Shown here: piece by piece, positions 24,108-34,019 of the stretch
Numbering within the stretch: the stretch's first letter is position 1
Layout: every line of letters starts with the position of its first letter
The notes under the pieces: generated by a model
What the model saw: only the letters and a program-made list of their open reading frames with translations
Database searches by the model: none
What the model was told of the DNA's origin: nothing
Origin: Bacteroidota bacterium
Lineage (GTDB): Bacteria > Bacteroidota > Bacteroidia > Bacteroidales > VadinHA17
Assembly: GCA_030618105.1 (NCBI GenBank)
Contig: JAUXED010000008.1
Location: 1-42,732 of the forward strand
Direction: 5' to 3'
Length of the DNA stretch: 42,732 bases
Translations under genes and position numbers: made by a program

Positions 24108-26726
24108 TTGTTAAAAAAATACTTAATACCTGTATTCATTACTGCTACCTGGATTTTTGCAGGATGTCTGTCTTTTGGTCAGAATAATCCTGTAACACCC
24201 GGTGATACTATAATACAACAGGATACGATTTCGGTTGATACCACCCGCACTGCTTCACAATCAGGTTCAGGTAATGTTATAGAAACTCCAATTAACTATA
24301 ATTCAGAAGACTCTTTGCGCTTTGATGTAAAGGACCGGAAAGTTTATTTATATGGTCAGGCAATTGTGAATTATGAAAAAATTGTTTTGGAAGCTGATTA
24401 TATTGTGTTGGATACAAAAAATAATGTGGTTATGGCAACCGGTTGGCCTGACAGTACAGGAACCATGGCTGGCAGACCTCATTTCAAAGATGGAGCTGAA
24501 GAATTTGATGCAGATACACTTGAATATAATTTCAAGACACGAAAAGGTATTATTAAAGGAATTGTTACTGAAGAACAGGGGGGATACCTGCACAGTGTAC
24601 GAACAAAGAAACATGCTAATAGTGAAATACATGTAAAATCGGGGAAATATACCACCTGTAATGCTGAACATCCTCATTTTTACATTGCTCTTACAAAAGC
24701 CAAAGTTATTCCTGATGATAAAATTGTTTCCGGTCCGGCTTACCTTGTTGTTGAAGATTTACCATTACCGTTGATTCTTCCGTTTGGATTTTTTCCTAAC
24801 CAAAAAGGACGTGCATCAGGTGTTCTTATTCCTGATTATGGAGAAGAAAAAAATCGTGGATTTTTCTTCAGAAACGGAGGTTATTATTTTGCATTGAGCG
24901 ATTATGCCGACCTGGCGATACGTGGAGACATTTATACTAATGGGACATATGGATTGCGATTAAGCTCAAGGTATAAAAAACGGTATAAGTTTACAGGTAA
25001 CTTAAATGCCAGGTATTATAAAAATGTATCAGGAGAGCAAGGACTTCCTAATTATCGTTCATCAAGTGACTATTCCATTACCTGGTCACATTCTCAGGAT
25101 CCCAAGAGCAATCCGGGCGCCAGCTTTTCAGGAAATGTCAACATGTCTTCCAGTAGCTTTGATCAGAACCATGCTCGTACATCGAATAGTTATCTGACAA
25201 ATACTAAAACATCCAGTATATCTTATTCCAGGAGATGGGAAGGAACGCCTTTTAATTTTTCAGCCAGTATGAACCATAGCCAGAACAGCAGAAACGAAAC
25301 TGTAAGTCTGAACCTGCCACGTGCAAATTTTAATATGAGTCGTATCTATCCATTAAAACCGAAGAACCAGGTTGGAGAAACTAAATGGTATCAAAATATT
25401 GAATTAAGCTACCAGGCCAAGATGGATAACAGGATAAATACTACTGATGAAAAATTTCTGACTTCAGATATGTTTGATGAGATGAAAAATGGTTTTCAGC
25501 ATTCAATCCCTCTGAGTACGGTTTTTCGCCCGTTTAATAACTTCTCTATATCACCGCAGGTCAGATATTCCGGAGTTTTATATTCCCGCAGTATCGAAAG
25601 AAGTTGGGAGGATAATCAGGTAGTTACCGACACTATTAAAGGGATCAGTTATGCTCATGCATTGGTGCCTTCAATTTCTTTTGGACTTACTCCTAAGATA
25701 TATGGGATGTTTTTACCACGGAATCCTGATTCAAAAATTATTGCTGTTCGTCATGTGATGAGTCCGGCGATATCTATGTCGCTGGTACCGGATATGAGTG
25801 AAATTACTCCAAGCTATTATCGTGAATACCAGGCAGATACAACTGGCAGGATCCGTGAATATTCAATGTACGAATCTGAAATATACAGCACACCCTCACT
25901 ACCTGGTAGAAGCGGATCAATTTCTTTTTCTCTTAATAACAATATTGAAATGAAACTCAGGAACCTGGAAGATACAACAAAAGATGCACGCAAAGTTAAA
26001 ATAATTGACAGGTTCAATTTCTCTACCAATTACAATATGTTTGCAGATTCACTTAATCTTGCTCCTGTTATTTTCCGGGGATCAACCAAGCTTTTTAAAA
26101 AAGTCAGCCTGAGCTTTGGTGGTGCTTTTGATCCATATGCGATTAACGAAAATGGTACAAGGATAAATACTTTTGAGATTAAACAAACCGGTAATCTGTT
26201 TCGCGTAACAAGGTTGAATATGTCTGTAAACGCTTCTTTTAGTTCGAAAGCCGGAGGTGGTGGAGGAAGTGCAGCTCCTTCAAGAAGTGCACCCGCTGGT
26301 ATCAGACCGGAGGGTGGAGGAACAGGATTAGGTTCTGATGCAATGGGACAGGATGAGGAGATTATTGAGGAGTTGGGGTATACTGATTTTAATGTACCCT
26401 GGAGTTTTTCATTCAGATATAATTTTAACTGGTCAAAACGGGGCATAACGGAACCAAATATTACACAAACACTTAACTTTAACGGGAATGTTAGTTTAAC
26501 GGCAAAATGGAAAATTGGATTCAATTCCGGTTGGGATTTTAAAATTAAAAAACTCACCTATACCTCGGTGAATATTTCCCGCGATCTTCACTGCTGGCAG
26601 ATGAGATTTTCGTGGATACCATTAGGGAGTCGACAAAGTTATTCATTTACTATAAGTGCAAAATCATCCATCCTGAGTGATTTAAAATATGAAAAACGTA
26701 AAAGCTGGTACGATCGTGATATATAG
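24108..26726 (+). CDS. LPS-assembly outer-membrane protein, LptD/OstA-like
   Basis: 872 residues. A Sec signal (IPVFITATWIFAGCLSFGQ) is followed by an OstA/LptA-like N-terminal domain: VKDRKVYLYGQAIVNYEKIV, LEADYIVLDTKNN and VVMATGWPD. A long beta-barrel-like region rich in aromatic and Ser/Asn strands fills the rest. LptD-type barrels place lipopolysaccharide in the outer leaflet. The start is TTG at 24108; no ATG precedes the signal peptide. A glycine-rich loop (GGGGGSAAPSRSAPAG, about 715-745) is likely an exposed loop. An array of GGAATAGAG begins 12 bp past the stop, and RidA follows. Confidence 0.85.
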   Translation: MLKKYLIPVFITATWIFAGCLSFGQNNPVTPGDTIIQQDTISVDTTRTASQSGSGNVIETPINYNSEDSLRFDVKDRKVYLYGQAIVNYEKIVLEADYIVLDTKNNVVMATGWPDSTGTMAGRPHFKDGAEEFDADTLEYNFKTRKGIIKGIVTEEQGGYLHSVRTKKHANSEIHVKSGKYTTCNAEHPHFYIALTKAKVIPDDKIVSGPAYLVVEDLPLPLILPFGFFPNQKGRASGVLIPDYGEEKNRGFFFRNGGYYFALSDYADLAIRGDIYTNGTYGLRLSSRYKKRYKFTGNLNARYYKNVSGEQGLPNYRSSSDYSITWSHSQDPKSNPGASFSGNVNMSSSSFDQNHARTSNSYLTNTKTSSISYSRRWEGTPFNFSASMNHSQNSRNETVSLNLPRANFNMSRIYPLKPKNQVGETKWYQNIELSYQAKMDNRINTTDEKFLTSDMFDEMKNGFQHSIPLSTVFRPFNNFSISPQVRYSGVLYSRSIERSWEDNQVVTDTIKGISYAHALVPSISFGLTPKIYGMFLPRNPDSKIIAVRHVMSPAISMSLVPDMSEITPSYYREYQADTTGRIREYSMYESEIYSTPSLPGRSGSISFSLNNNIEMKLRNLEDTTKDARKVKIIDRFNFSTNYNMFADSLNLAPVIFRGSTKLFKKVSLSFGGAFDPYAINENGTRINTFEIKQTGNLFRVTRLNMSVNASFSSKAGGGGGSAAPSRSAPAGIRPEGGGTGLGSDAMGQDEEIIEELGYTDFNVPWSFSFRYNFNWSKRGITEPNITQTLNFNGNVSLTAKWKIGFNSGWDFKIKKLTYTSVNISRDLHCWQMRFSWIPLGSRQSYSFTISAKSSILSDLKYEKRKSWYDRDI

Positions 26727-26738
26727 ATTGTTAGGGAG

Positions 26739-26790
26739 TAAGGAATAGAGGGAATAGAGGGAATAGAGGGAATAGAGGGAATAAAGGGAA
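26739..26790. repeat. GGAATAGAG 9-bp tandem array (locus 2)
   Basis: Five near-perfect units start 12 bp after the lptD stop codon. They end before the RidA leader (TACTTTTA at 26818). They belong to the same family as the arrays at 2.4, 35.4, 37.5 and 40.4 kb. Confidence 0.9.
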
Positions 26791-26865
26791 TGTTGAAAGT
26801 TTGTTAAGTAAAATGCTTACTTTTAACTTTTAATTATTATTATAGTAATTTTTTTATTATTTTAT

Positions 26866-27243
26866 ATGAGAAAAGTAGTTAGTACTAAAAAGGCTCCCGG
26901 CGCAATTGGGCCTTACAGCCAGGCAGTTGAAGTAAATGGCACATTATATATCTCAGGGCAGGTACCACTTAATCCTGATACCGGGGAACTTGCCGGTGAT
27001 ACTATAACTGAACAGACTGAACGGGTTTTAAAGAATATCCGTTTTATAGTAAATGCTGCCGGATATTCAATGAAAGAGATAGTAAAAACAACCTGTATGC
27101 TTCAGGACATGAATGATTTTGCAGAAATGAACAAAGCTTATGAAAAATTCTTCCCTGATGATCCTCCTGCAAGGGCTGCATATGAGGTTGCCAGGCTACC
27201 CCTGAATGTTAAAATTGAGATTGAAGCCATTGCAGCAAGGTAG
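26866..27243 (+). CDS. ridA: RidA/YjgF/YER057c/UK114 family enamine-imine deaminase
   Basis: 125 residues, a normal length. RidA trimers hydrolyse reactive enamines and imines such as 2-aminoacrylate released by PLP enzymes. Signature segments are APGAIGPYSQAVEVNG, LYISGQVPLNPDTG and the catalytic Arg in PARAAYEVARLP, followed by VKIEIEAIA. It converges on the giant PLP-domain gene with only 24 bp between the stops. RidA near lptD is a familiar Bacteroidota order, so the PLP neighbour may be coincidental. Confidence 0.95.
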   Translation: MRKVVSTKKAPGAIGPYSQAVEVNGTLYISGQVPLNPDTGELAGDTITEQTERVLKNIRFIVNAAGYSMKEIVKTTCMLQDMNDFAEMNKAYEKFFPDDPPARAAYEVARLPLNVKIEIEAIAAR

Positions 27244-27267
27244 GAAAAGCTGAACCGGATTATTTCA

Positions 27268-30200
27268 TTACTTTTTACCGGTCTTTTCTGATTCGATTTC
27301 CTTTAGCTTTCTCACGGCTGTAAACTTAGCTGCAGCAATTGTTTCCCTGTTAGCCTTTTCTGTTATTCTACCACGGGTCAGATCTTCAACAGCAATATAT
27401 CCGTTCATCAAAAGAAGCTGTATAACCATGTTGTTAATAATGGTGTCTTTGCTATATCCTTTTGCAACATAAACTTTTTCGCAATCGAGATAGAACTGGT
27501 TTGCAAATTCCTGGTTATTAGGTAACCACATTAATTGTTCATAAGTTTCACTAAACCCGTTTAACTCAATATTAATATTTGGGGTTATCAGTAACGGACT
27601 GAATTTATGGTTCTTTGGTAAAGGATAGAAGCCTGCTAATCCTGACAGGTCTATTTTAGTTTTCATATCATCCACTCTAACCAGCCGGGCTTTTCGCATT
27701 TCGTCAAGTTGATACAGGTAGAAATTATACCGCCAAATTTCCATATTATGTTTATGGTGCCTGAACAGATGCTTATAGCATTCAACAATTAAACTCTTAA
27801 CATGATTTTTCTTTTTGTCAAGGTCAGGGTGCATAATTCTCACTTCGCGTATCAAAGTTCTTACATCTGCTGCAGCCTTTTGAGGACCGGTTATTTCTTT
27901 CCCTTTTTTGCCAAGATCAGTAGACAGGATGCCAAGCTGGATATTTTTCCCTTTTCCTTTTCCGTCCGGTTTTCCTTTCAGTATTTCTATCAGGTGTTTC
28001 TTGGATTCACTTTCTCCCGGCTCAGCAATGAACGGATTTCCGGCCGGAGTACTGGCAAGTGTCTTAAACAGTGTGCCAAAGAAATCCCTGTCGATAGGGA
28101 ACGAAATCTTACTATCACCATCTGTGCATTTTGCATCTATAATGAACCTGTTCTCAATTATATTAAACCTGACTTTATTGATCAGGAATTCCTTGTTATT
28201 CCGGTTAAAATATTTTTTTATAAATATCTTGTTAACAATATCTTCAATGTCAATTTTATCCATCATTTTGTATGATGAGGATAGGTAGAATGCCCCGGTA
28301 TATTCATCTTTTTCCCATGAAAGAATATCATCCAGATAGTTTCCATGCTGGTCAATTATTTCAACAATGTTCCTGTCACCGGTATACCTGAGCAAAGTGC
28401 GCTGAATATGCGGATTGTCTGAGCTCGTTGCTTTTTCTTTCCTTTCTCCATGTGAATCACGATAGAGAAAAAAGTTTTCAGGGTTGGCATATCGTTTCAA
28501 ACCAGCTTCTTCTTTGGCAAAATTGTAGGCTGTTAGCATGATATCAATTTTAAAAGGCATATTGATATCACATAAACCACTGATAGTGCTTCGTGAGTTC
28601 AGATCATTCACATTACTATCTGCACTGCTTTCGAAAAGCGAATTATAATATTTAATAAAATCAGGATCAAAATCCGTTACGCGCGAGAAATCACCCGTTT
28701 CCGTACCTATCCCATACAGGTTACCCTCTTCATCAGGGAACAGATGAAACATATCCCCGGCAATCATCTTAATTGAGCGGATGCCTGGCAGATCTTTTTT
28801 CATCCATTTCAACATCATAGCGGCAAGCATTTCAGATTTGCCAACGCCGCTGTCACCACTTACCTGGATCACAAATATACTACCGTCATCTTCTTCCACG
28901 GCAAACAAAGAACCATGAAAAGGTATGCCGCCTAGTTCCTTCACTTTTTCATTCACCATTGTTAACCTTGGTTTCTTGATGTTGCCAAAATAATCAGCAG
29001 ATTTTTTTAAAGGTGTAACGATGGTTTTTATGTTCCCGTTTGGACCTTTCAGATCGAAATAACCAATTTGAGGGAATGATATAACCTTTTCAGGAGCTCC
29101 GAGAAGGAGGATTATGTCAGGAATAAACTTCTGAACCTCATTAAGCTTAACAAATCCGGGCCCTATCAGGCGGTAATTATCTGTCAGATATTTCAGAAAA
29201 GATTTTTGAATTATATGGAGTTCCTTCACCAAACCGATATTTACGATTTTGCATCTGTAATCTTCTTCATCAAGATTTTGTGCAAAAAGAGCAAGCCTTT
29301 TGGTAAAAAATGACGATAAAGGACTGACCTGCATTTTTTTAATAAATTCATTACGGTTGGGATTATCAGCAATTTTTTTGTTCACGGACGGATCCTCAAT
29401 CCTGTCAACCTTATAGTAGGGATATTCCCTTTTCTTGGCATCAGTTGCGATACGTGTATGTGTTTGTACCGGTTGTTCCCAGGCAATTACTCCACAACGC
29501 GACATCAATTGTGCTATCCATGATAACGATCCTTTGTTCCACTTCTCAAGTGTGTTGCTTTTTATGGAAAAATCTCTGTGAAGGACAATCCCATGTTGTA
29601 CCATTTCATTAATACTGGAATTCTGTTGCATGAATTCAGTTTCAACCAGTCTGATTAGTATATGATTATATTTTTTATAATACTCGTTGTTTTTGGTCAT
29701 GTTTGCCAGGCTGATAAAAAACAGAACCATCTCCCTGACTTCATCATGCAGTTGCTCAGGCATGATCTTCACATTTCTTTGTATGAATATTTCATCCATC
29801 AATGTCGTTATCTCAGCCGGAATAAGTCGAGATATCAGATCTTCCTTAATTAGTTTTATATCTTCCGGTTCTGTATTGTCAAAATGGCCTGTGAACCGGC
29901 TTATTTTTTCAATCACCCTGGTTTCAAAGCAACTATCCTTCTGCAGCAGGTAAAGAAATAATATCTTATTAACCGTTGTATGATGCGAATTGTGTATCTG
30001 TTTACTGATCGTTTGTTGGATAACACCGGGATATTTTCTTATCATTTCATCCCGGTTAAGGTCGTGCAATCTATTATCGATTTTCTCGATATACAGGTTC
30101 ATGAAAATATCCGGGTTAAGGTCATTCACAGATAATCCAACAATCTCGTTAAATTTTAAAGCTGTTGAATTGGCAAGTTGTTCAAATGTGGGTTCAATAG

Positions 30201-33200
30201 CTTGCTGTTCAAAAGGGAGGTTAAAATGTAGCAACAATTCCTGGATGTATTTTCTCAGTATTCTGTTATAACCTTCCAGTTTAGCCAGGTCACCGGAAAT
30301 ATCATTCTCATTTACTTTAATTGATAGTATTTTGGTTTTTGCATCAGAGAACAGAATTTTTTCCAGTTCTATCAGTATCTCCTGCATAATAGTTAGTTCA
30401 TCCGGGTTATCAAGTATATACCGGTCTGGCTGGAATTCCAGCTTGCTTTTAATATACTTTAGCAGGGTTGTTTTTCCATATTTGGCAATTACCGTATTGA
30501 TATCAAGCTTTTTAAGGTGTGGAATATTTCGATAAATCTGAGGAAGAAGGTTTTCATATATTTTTGTAAATGCTTTGGATGAGATGAATTCCGTCAGATT
30601 TCTGCATTTTCCTACATTTTCATAAAACTCCAGAACTGCATTCTTCGAATCACCAATTGAATTTATTGAGACCCCGCATTCTTTTGGGAAAGCATGATAA
30701 AGGGTTTTTATATCACTGATTTTTAACGAATTGTTGATCTTTTTATCAAGATCACGGATGATGTAGAAATCTTCAAGGATATTCCTGATCAGTTCGCTAT
30801 CATTACGAATACTGAATATTTCATTCAGAATATCTTCAGTCCGCTTTGTTTTATTAGAAGGATTATTCTTTGCTTCATAGAAAATTGACCAGTACTTCAG
30901 AAAGATCCTCAGTGCATTTTCAAATTCTTTGATATAAATATCATAACTGTCTGCTGTACCTTCCAGGTAATCACCCAGAGAGAATCGCAAGAATCCTGTC
31001 TGGTAGGGGATAAGAGCAATACCACGCTGGTCAGCCAGTTTCTTTGTGAATTTTTCAAGATCCTGGTACGAGAAAAAGTTTTTCAGATGAAGATTGAACA
31101 GGTATGACCCGTCTGAGTCGAGTATGCCAATTTGGTTTTCTTCGTTTTCAGATAAAACTGATAACGCCTTTTCTCTGGCCAGATCAAGTCTTTTATTAGC
31201 TTCCTGCCGGAAGATCTTATTCACTCTGAATTCATTCAACTCCTGTACGAGGTGTTCTTTGTAATAGCTGAAAAACGGAACACCTTTGTATTTGAAATCA
31301 TCGGGTAGTTCCAGCACGTCGAGTTTATCGAGGGAGACAAGCTCTTCAAGAAGGAACAGGTGAAGCGGACTTCCTTCGAATAATGACGGATTTCGTGTAC
31401 GGTCTTTGTGCCCGTTTTCACGGACATTGATATTATCACGGATCTCCGTCATGATATACTTTTTCAGCTTATCTTTTATCTTATACCGTGAAGCGTCTTT
31501 TGGAAGACTTTCGTCCATCCTGTCTTTTATCTTTTTTGCCAGTTGGGCGGTTTCCAGAATATTTATCAGAATGAACAGGGAGTTTGTGTTCCCTTTTTCA
31601 ACTCCGAATTGTTCCCTGGCATAATCGATCACATCTTTTCTGACGGGTGTAGCTATCAGTGAGCCGAGACGATCTCCTGTTGCACCAAGATTTTTTGTTG
31701 TAGAGAGAGATGATACAATACTTATCCTGGCAAATGAACCAATATTATTCATGATATACCTTGAAATAGTCCGCCATTTCGGTTCTTCAGGATCCTCAAT
31801 TTTTACAGCATCGTTATATGCTTCGTCCAAAAATAAAGTAAGTTTACTGTTATTAAGAAACTTAAGGAATTTTATCAGGTGAATGTTATTAAAATCGGTG
31901 AATCCTGATGGGTTGGACGGATCGTTGATAACAAGGGTTGAGTTTTCGCAGAACCGGTCCCACAAATTTCCTGTTTCGTCGAATAACTGAAAAGTGCTTT
32001 TTATCCGTTCAAGCTTTATGAGCAATCGCTCCCAGTCAACCCGACCCTCTTCGGTGAGTTCAATTTCAATATCAAAAGGATTCAGGTCAAAACGATCGGG
32101 CGGAAACAGATCTTTATACTCCCAGGCAGCTTCCTGGTTGAAAAAAATGAACGGGTTTGGTCTGCGGTTCTTATAAAACAACAGGTCTCGTATAATCATT
32201 TGCACATCATCTGAAATAGATGTTTTTTTCAGGTTTCCCAGGTTGCTTATGAATTCGTTAATGATCTGTTTACCGGCTGGATCTTTTTTATTGTACTTCT
32301 CCTCAATTCCAAGATCAATCAGCAGGTTTCTGAATCGCCCCTGGTTATCTGCACTGTTTTCGACCTTTGTGAGGTATTCTTTATACTTTTCAAGAAAAAG
32401 GTTTATTCCAAAGTTTTTATGGAAATGGTTATGGATTGTTCTCTGGTAATTATCAGGAACGATATCCAGGATAGTTCTGCACCTTTTTATTATTGAATCC
32501 TTTACAGGTTTAAGAGGGCGTTTGAGCAGGTATTCTCCGTATGTTCTTATCTGGTTACGTCCGCCACCTTCAACAACTGTTGCTATATGCAGACTTTTGT
32601 TCTCAGAATAAAAATATGCAAGGGTTCTCTCTTCAAATTCACTTATCATCTCCCGGTTGATGATTTTATGATTTTCAGTGTCCCTTGTGTTTTCTATCAG
32701 GTTGATATATGCTCCGAATTTTGAAAGGATGTACTTATCCTTAATTACCTGGCGGGCAAATTCATCAAATTTGTAAAGAATAATATCCTGATCGGGATCA
32801 TCAGGATTGGCTAACTGTTCCTCTTTCAGTTGCCTGAGTTCCTTGTCATATTCAACTATTTTTTCTTCGATCTTTTGTCTGAAATATTTCAAATTCCTGG
32901 AGTTAACCTTATCATGGATAAGGCGGAGATTCAACTGGCTGTTGGCAAGGGCACCCAGTTTCTTGGTATGAACCTTATTAAGTGTATTTATAATACCATT
33001 ATGCAGGCAAAAGATCAGGGATGTATTAGTTGACCGGGACTCAGGTGAATCATCAATAAATACCATTCTTGTCAGTAAAGGGAACCACCGGAAGGCATTG
33101 AACGGGTTCTTTCTCATATTCCTCATCTTGATAGCGAAAATACTGGTGCCGTCTTCATAAATCTCATTATAAAGCTTTTCTGCTGTTGAAAATTCGAGAA

Positions 33201-33936
33201 CCCTAACGCTGTTTTTGCTGAATACTTCTTTTGTAAGCAGATCAATGGTTGTTTCGGCAGTGCCCGAAACAATGGTACGTATGAAACCGTTGAGTCCTTT
33301 GAAATTTACCGTCGATTCGGTGCGGGCCAGAAAATTGTCCTTTTCTGCACTTGTGGTATAATGGGTCGACTGGTTGATCATCTGATCCATTACATCAAGC
33401 ATATAATTCCACTGTGCTTCTTCAATATCACCACTTACTCCGATCAGATCACGAAATTTCCGGAGTTCCCTGACCTTGTCACCCAGCAATATCCTGTAAA
33501 GAAAGTCGATAGTTACCTTTGTAATGGGAGGTGTACCAAGTGAATAATCATGAGTTTTAAGAATATTTCTGAACTGGATTTTTGTTTTATCGTCAACTTG
33601 TTCAGTATCAATGAGTTCGTTGAGCATCTTATAAAAAACCTGCCTTCTTGCACTGTACTCAAATGCTTTTGAGTTTTCATGGGGCATCAGCATCAGGGAA
33701 ACATCTATGTAGCCGGGAATAGCCTCCTTTAGTTCCAGCAGGTATTTCCCGATCTCAGCCTGCTGCCTTGCAGGATCATCAGGCTCTTCATAACATAACC
33801 TCACAAAATTCGTAAGGCTTTCAAAGACCCGGTCGGGAAGAAAGTTCTCTGCTCTTTCACCAAGTTGAGTATAAAGATCAACAAACCTTCTGGCTTCCTG
33901 ATTGAGTGTGGCTTTTGGTTCTCCGGATAATTGCAT
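27268..33936 (-). CDS. Giant protein with aminotransferase-I-like PLP domain and HprK/PEPCK-like P-loop
   Basis: About 2,222 residues, soluble, with no signal peptide or TM. Residue numbers follow the track start (TTG 33963). ATG 33936 is preferred because a TAATTTTG box lies 8 bp before the TTG. Residues 1-450 are unrecognised. Within 450-1010 the fold-type I PLP set is present: NDPSNPSG (680-687), DEAY (D713, Y716), STTKNLGATGDRLG (Schiff-base K757, phosphate R765) and a C-terminal R993 in GFLRFSLG. The spacings N684-D713 (29), D713-Y716 (3) and K757-R765 (8) match aspartate aminotransferase (28, 3, 8). Residues 1020-1670 are helical and unrecognised. PFHGSLFAVE then VSGDSGVGKSE (K1709) reads like HPr kinase, and GDMFHLFPDEEGNLYG with ETGDF like the PEPCK metal site. 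The C-terminal 400 residues are unrecognised. Function is unknown. Confidence 0.7.
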   Translation of the reverse strand: MQLSGEPKATLNQEARRFVDLYTQLGERAENFLPDRVFESLTNFVRLCYEEPDDPARQQAEIGKYLLELKEAIPGYIDVSLMLMPHENSKAFEYSARRQVFYKMLNELIDTEQVDDKTKIQFRNILKTHDYSLGTPPITKVTIDFLYRILLGDKVRELRKFRDLIGVSGDIEEAQWNYMLDVMDQMINQSTHYTTSAEKDNFLARTESTVNFKGLNGFIRTIVSGTAETTIDLLTKEVFSKNSVRVLEFSTAEKLYNEIYEDGTSIFAIKMRNMRKNPFNAFRWFPLLTRMVFIDDSPESRSTNTSLIFCLHNGIINTLNKVHTKKLGALANSQLNLRLIHDKVNSRNLKYFRQKIEEKIVEYDKELRQLKEEQLANPDDPDQDIILYKFDEFARQVIKDKYILSKFGAYINLIENTRDTENHKIINREMISEFEERTLAYFYSENKSLHIATVVEGGGRNQIRTYGEYLLKRPLKPVKDSIIKRCRTILDIVPDNYQRTIHNHFHKNFGINLFLEKYKEYLTKVENSADNQGRFRNLLIDLGIEEKYNKKDPAGKQIINEFISNLGNLKKTSISDDVQMIIRDLLFYKNRRPNPFIFFNQEAAWEYKDLFPPDRFDLNPFDIEIELTEEGRVDWERLLIKLERIKSTFQLFDETGNLWDRFCENSTLVINDPSNPSGFTDFNNIHLIKFLKFLNNSKLTLFLDEAYNDAVKIEDPEEPKWRTISRYIMNNIGSFARISIVSSLSTTKNLGATGDRLGSLIATPVRKDVIDYAREQFGVEKGNTNSLFILINILETAQLAKKIKDRMDESLPKDASRYKIKDKLKKYIMTEIRDNINVRENGHKDRTRNPSLFEGSPLHLFLLEELVSLDKLDVLELPDDFKYKGVPFFSYYKEHLVQELNEFRVNKIFRQEANKRLDLAREKALSVLSENEENQIGILDSDGSYLFNLHLKNFFSYQDLEKFTKKLADQRGIALIPYQTGFLRFSLGDYLEGTADSYDIYIKEFENALRIFLKYWSIFYEAKNNPSNKTKRTEDILNEIFSIRNDSELIRNILEDFYIIRDLDKKINNSLKISDIKTLYHAFPKECGVSINSIGDSKNAVLEFYENVGKCRNLTEFISSKAFTKIYENLLPQIYRNIPHLKKLDINTVIAKYGKTTLLKYIKSKLEFQPDRYILDNPDELTIMQEILIELEKILFSDAKTKILSIKVNENDISGDLAKLEGYNRILRKYIQELLLHFNLPFEQQAIEPTFEQLANSTALKFNEIVGLSVNDLNPDIFMNLYIEKIDNRLHDLNRDEMIRKYPGVIQQTISKQIHNSHHTTVNKILFLYLLQKDSCFETRVIEKISRFTGHFDNTEPEDIKLIKEDLISRLIPAEITTLMDEIFIQRNVKIMPEQLHDEVREMVLFFISLANMTKNNEYYKKYNHILIRLVETEFMQQNSSINEMVQHGIVLHRDFSIKSNTLEKWNKGSLSWIAQLMSRCGVIAWEQPVQTHTRIATDAKKREYPYYKVDRIEDPSVNKKIADNPNRNEFIKKMQVSPLSSFFTKRLALFAQNLDEEDYRCKIVNIGLVKELHIIQKSFLKYLTDNYRLIGPGFVKLNEVQKFIPDIILLLGAPEKVISFPQIGYFDLKGPNGNIKTIVTPLKKSADYFGNIKKPRLTMVNEKVKELGGIPFHGSLFAVEEDDGSIFVIQVSGDSGVGKSEMLAAMMLKWMKKDLPGIRSIKMIAGDMFHLFPDEEGNLYGIGTETGDFSRVTDFDPDFIKYYNSLFESSADSNVNDLNSRSTISGLCDINMPFKIDIMLTAYNFAKEEAGLKRYANPENFFLYRDSHGERKEKATSSDNPHIQRTLLRYTGDRNIVEIIDQHGNYLDDILSWEKDEYTGAFYLSSSYKMMDKIDIEDIVNKIFIKKYFNRNNKEFLINKVRFNIIENRFIIDAKCTDGDSKISFPIDRDFFGTLFKTLASTPAGNPFIAEPGESESKKHLIEILKGKPDGKGKGKNIQLGILSTDLGKKGKEITGPQKAAADVRTLIREVRIMHPDLDKKKNHVKSLIVECYKHLFRHHKHNMEIWRYNFYLYQLDEMRKARLVRVDDMKTKIDLSGLAGFYPLPKNHKFSPLLITPNINIELNGFSETYEQLMWLPNNQEFANQFYLDCEKVYVAKGYSKDTIINNMVIQLLLMNGYIAVEDLTRGRITEKANRETIAAAKFTAVRKLKEIESEKTGKK

Positions 33937-33970
33937 AACTAAGTTGTTTTTTGAAAAAGGCAAAATCTGT

Positions 33971-33978
33971 CAAAATTA
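33971..33978 (-). promoter_or_regulatory. -7 element of the giant PLP/P-loop gene
   Basis: On the minus strand TAATTTTG matches TAnnTTTG exactly. Transcription would begin close to 33964. The ATG at 33936 would then have a leader of about 28 bases, whereas the TTG at 33963 would be leaderless. This decides the start call. Confidence 0.45.
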
Positions 33979-34019
33979 CAAACATCACATGTTAAAAAAC
34001 ATATTAAGTACCATATTGT

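Noticed and set aside
24108-24190. Lipoprotein signal on the LptD-like protein (AGC)
   Set aside because: The residue at -3 is Phe rather than a usual Leu/Ile/Val, and the rest is an outer-membrane barrel, so an ordinary signal peptide is more likely.
26030-26557. Minus-strand 175-residue ORF inside lptD
   Set aside because: No recognisable domain; it is explained by the complement of the barrel coding sequence.
27802-28288. Plus-strand ORFs of 157 and 126 residues opposite the giant gene
   Set aside because: No domains, overlapping each other in different frames, opposite a long gene with intact motifs.
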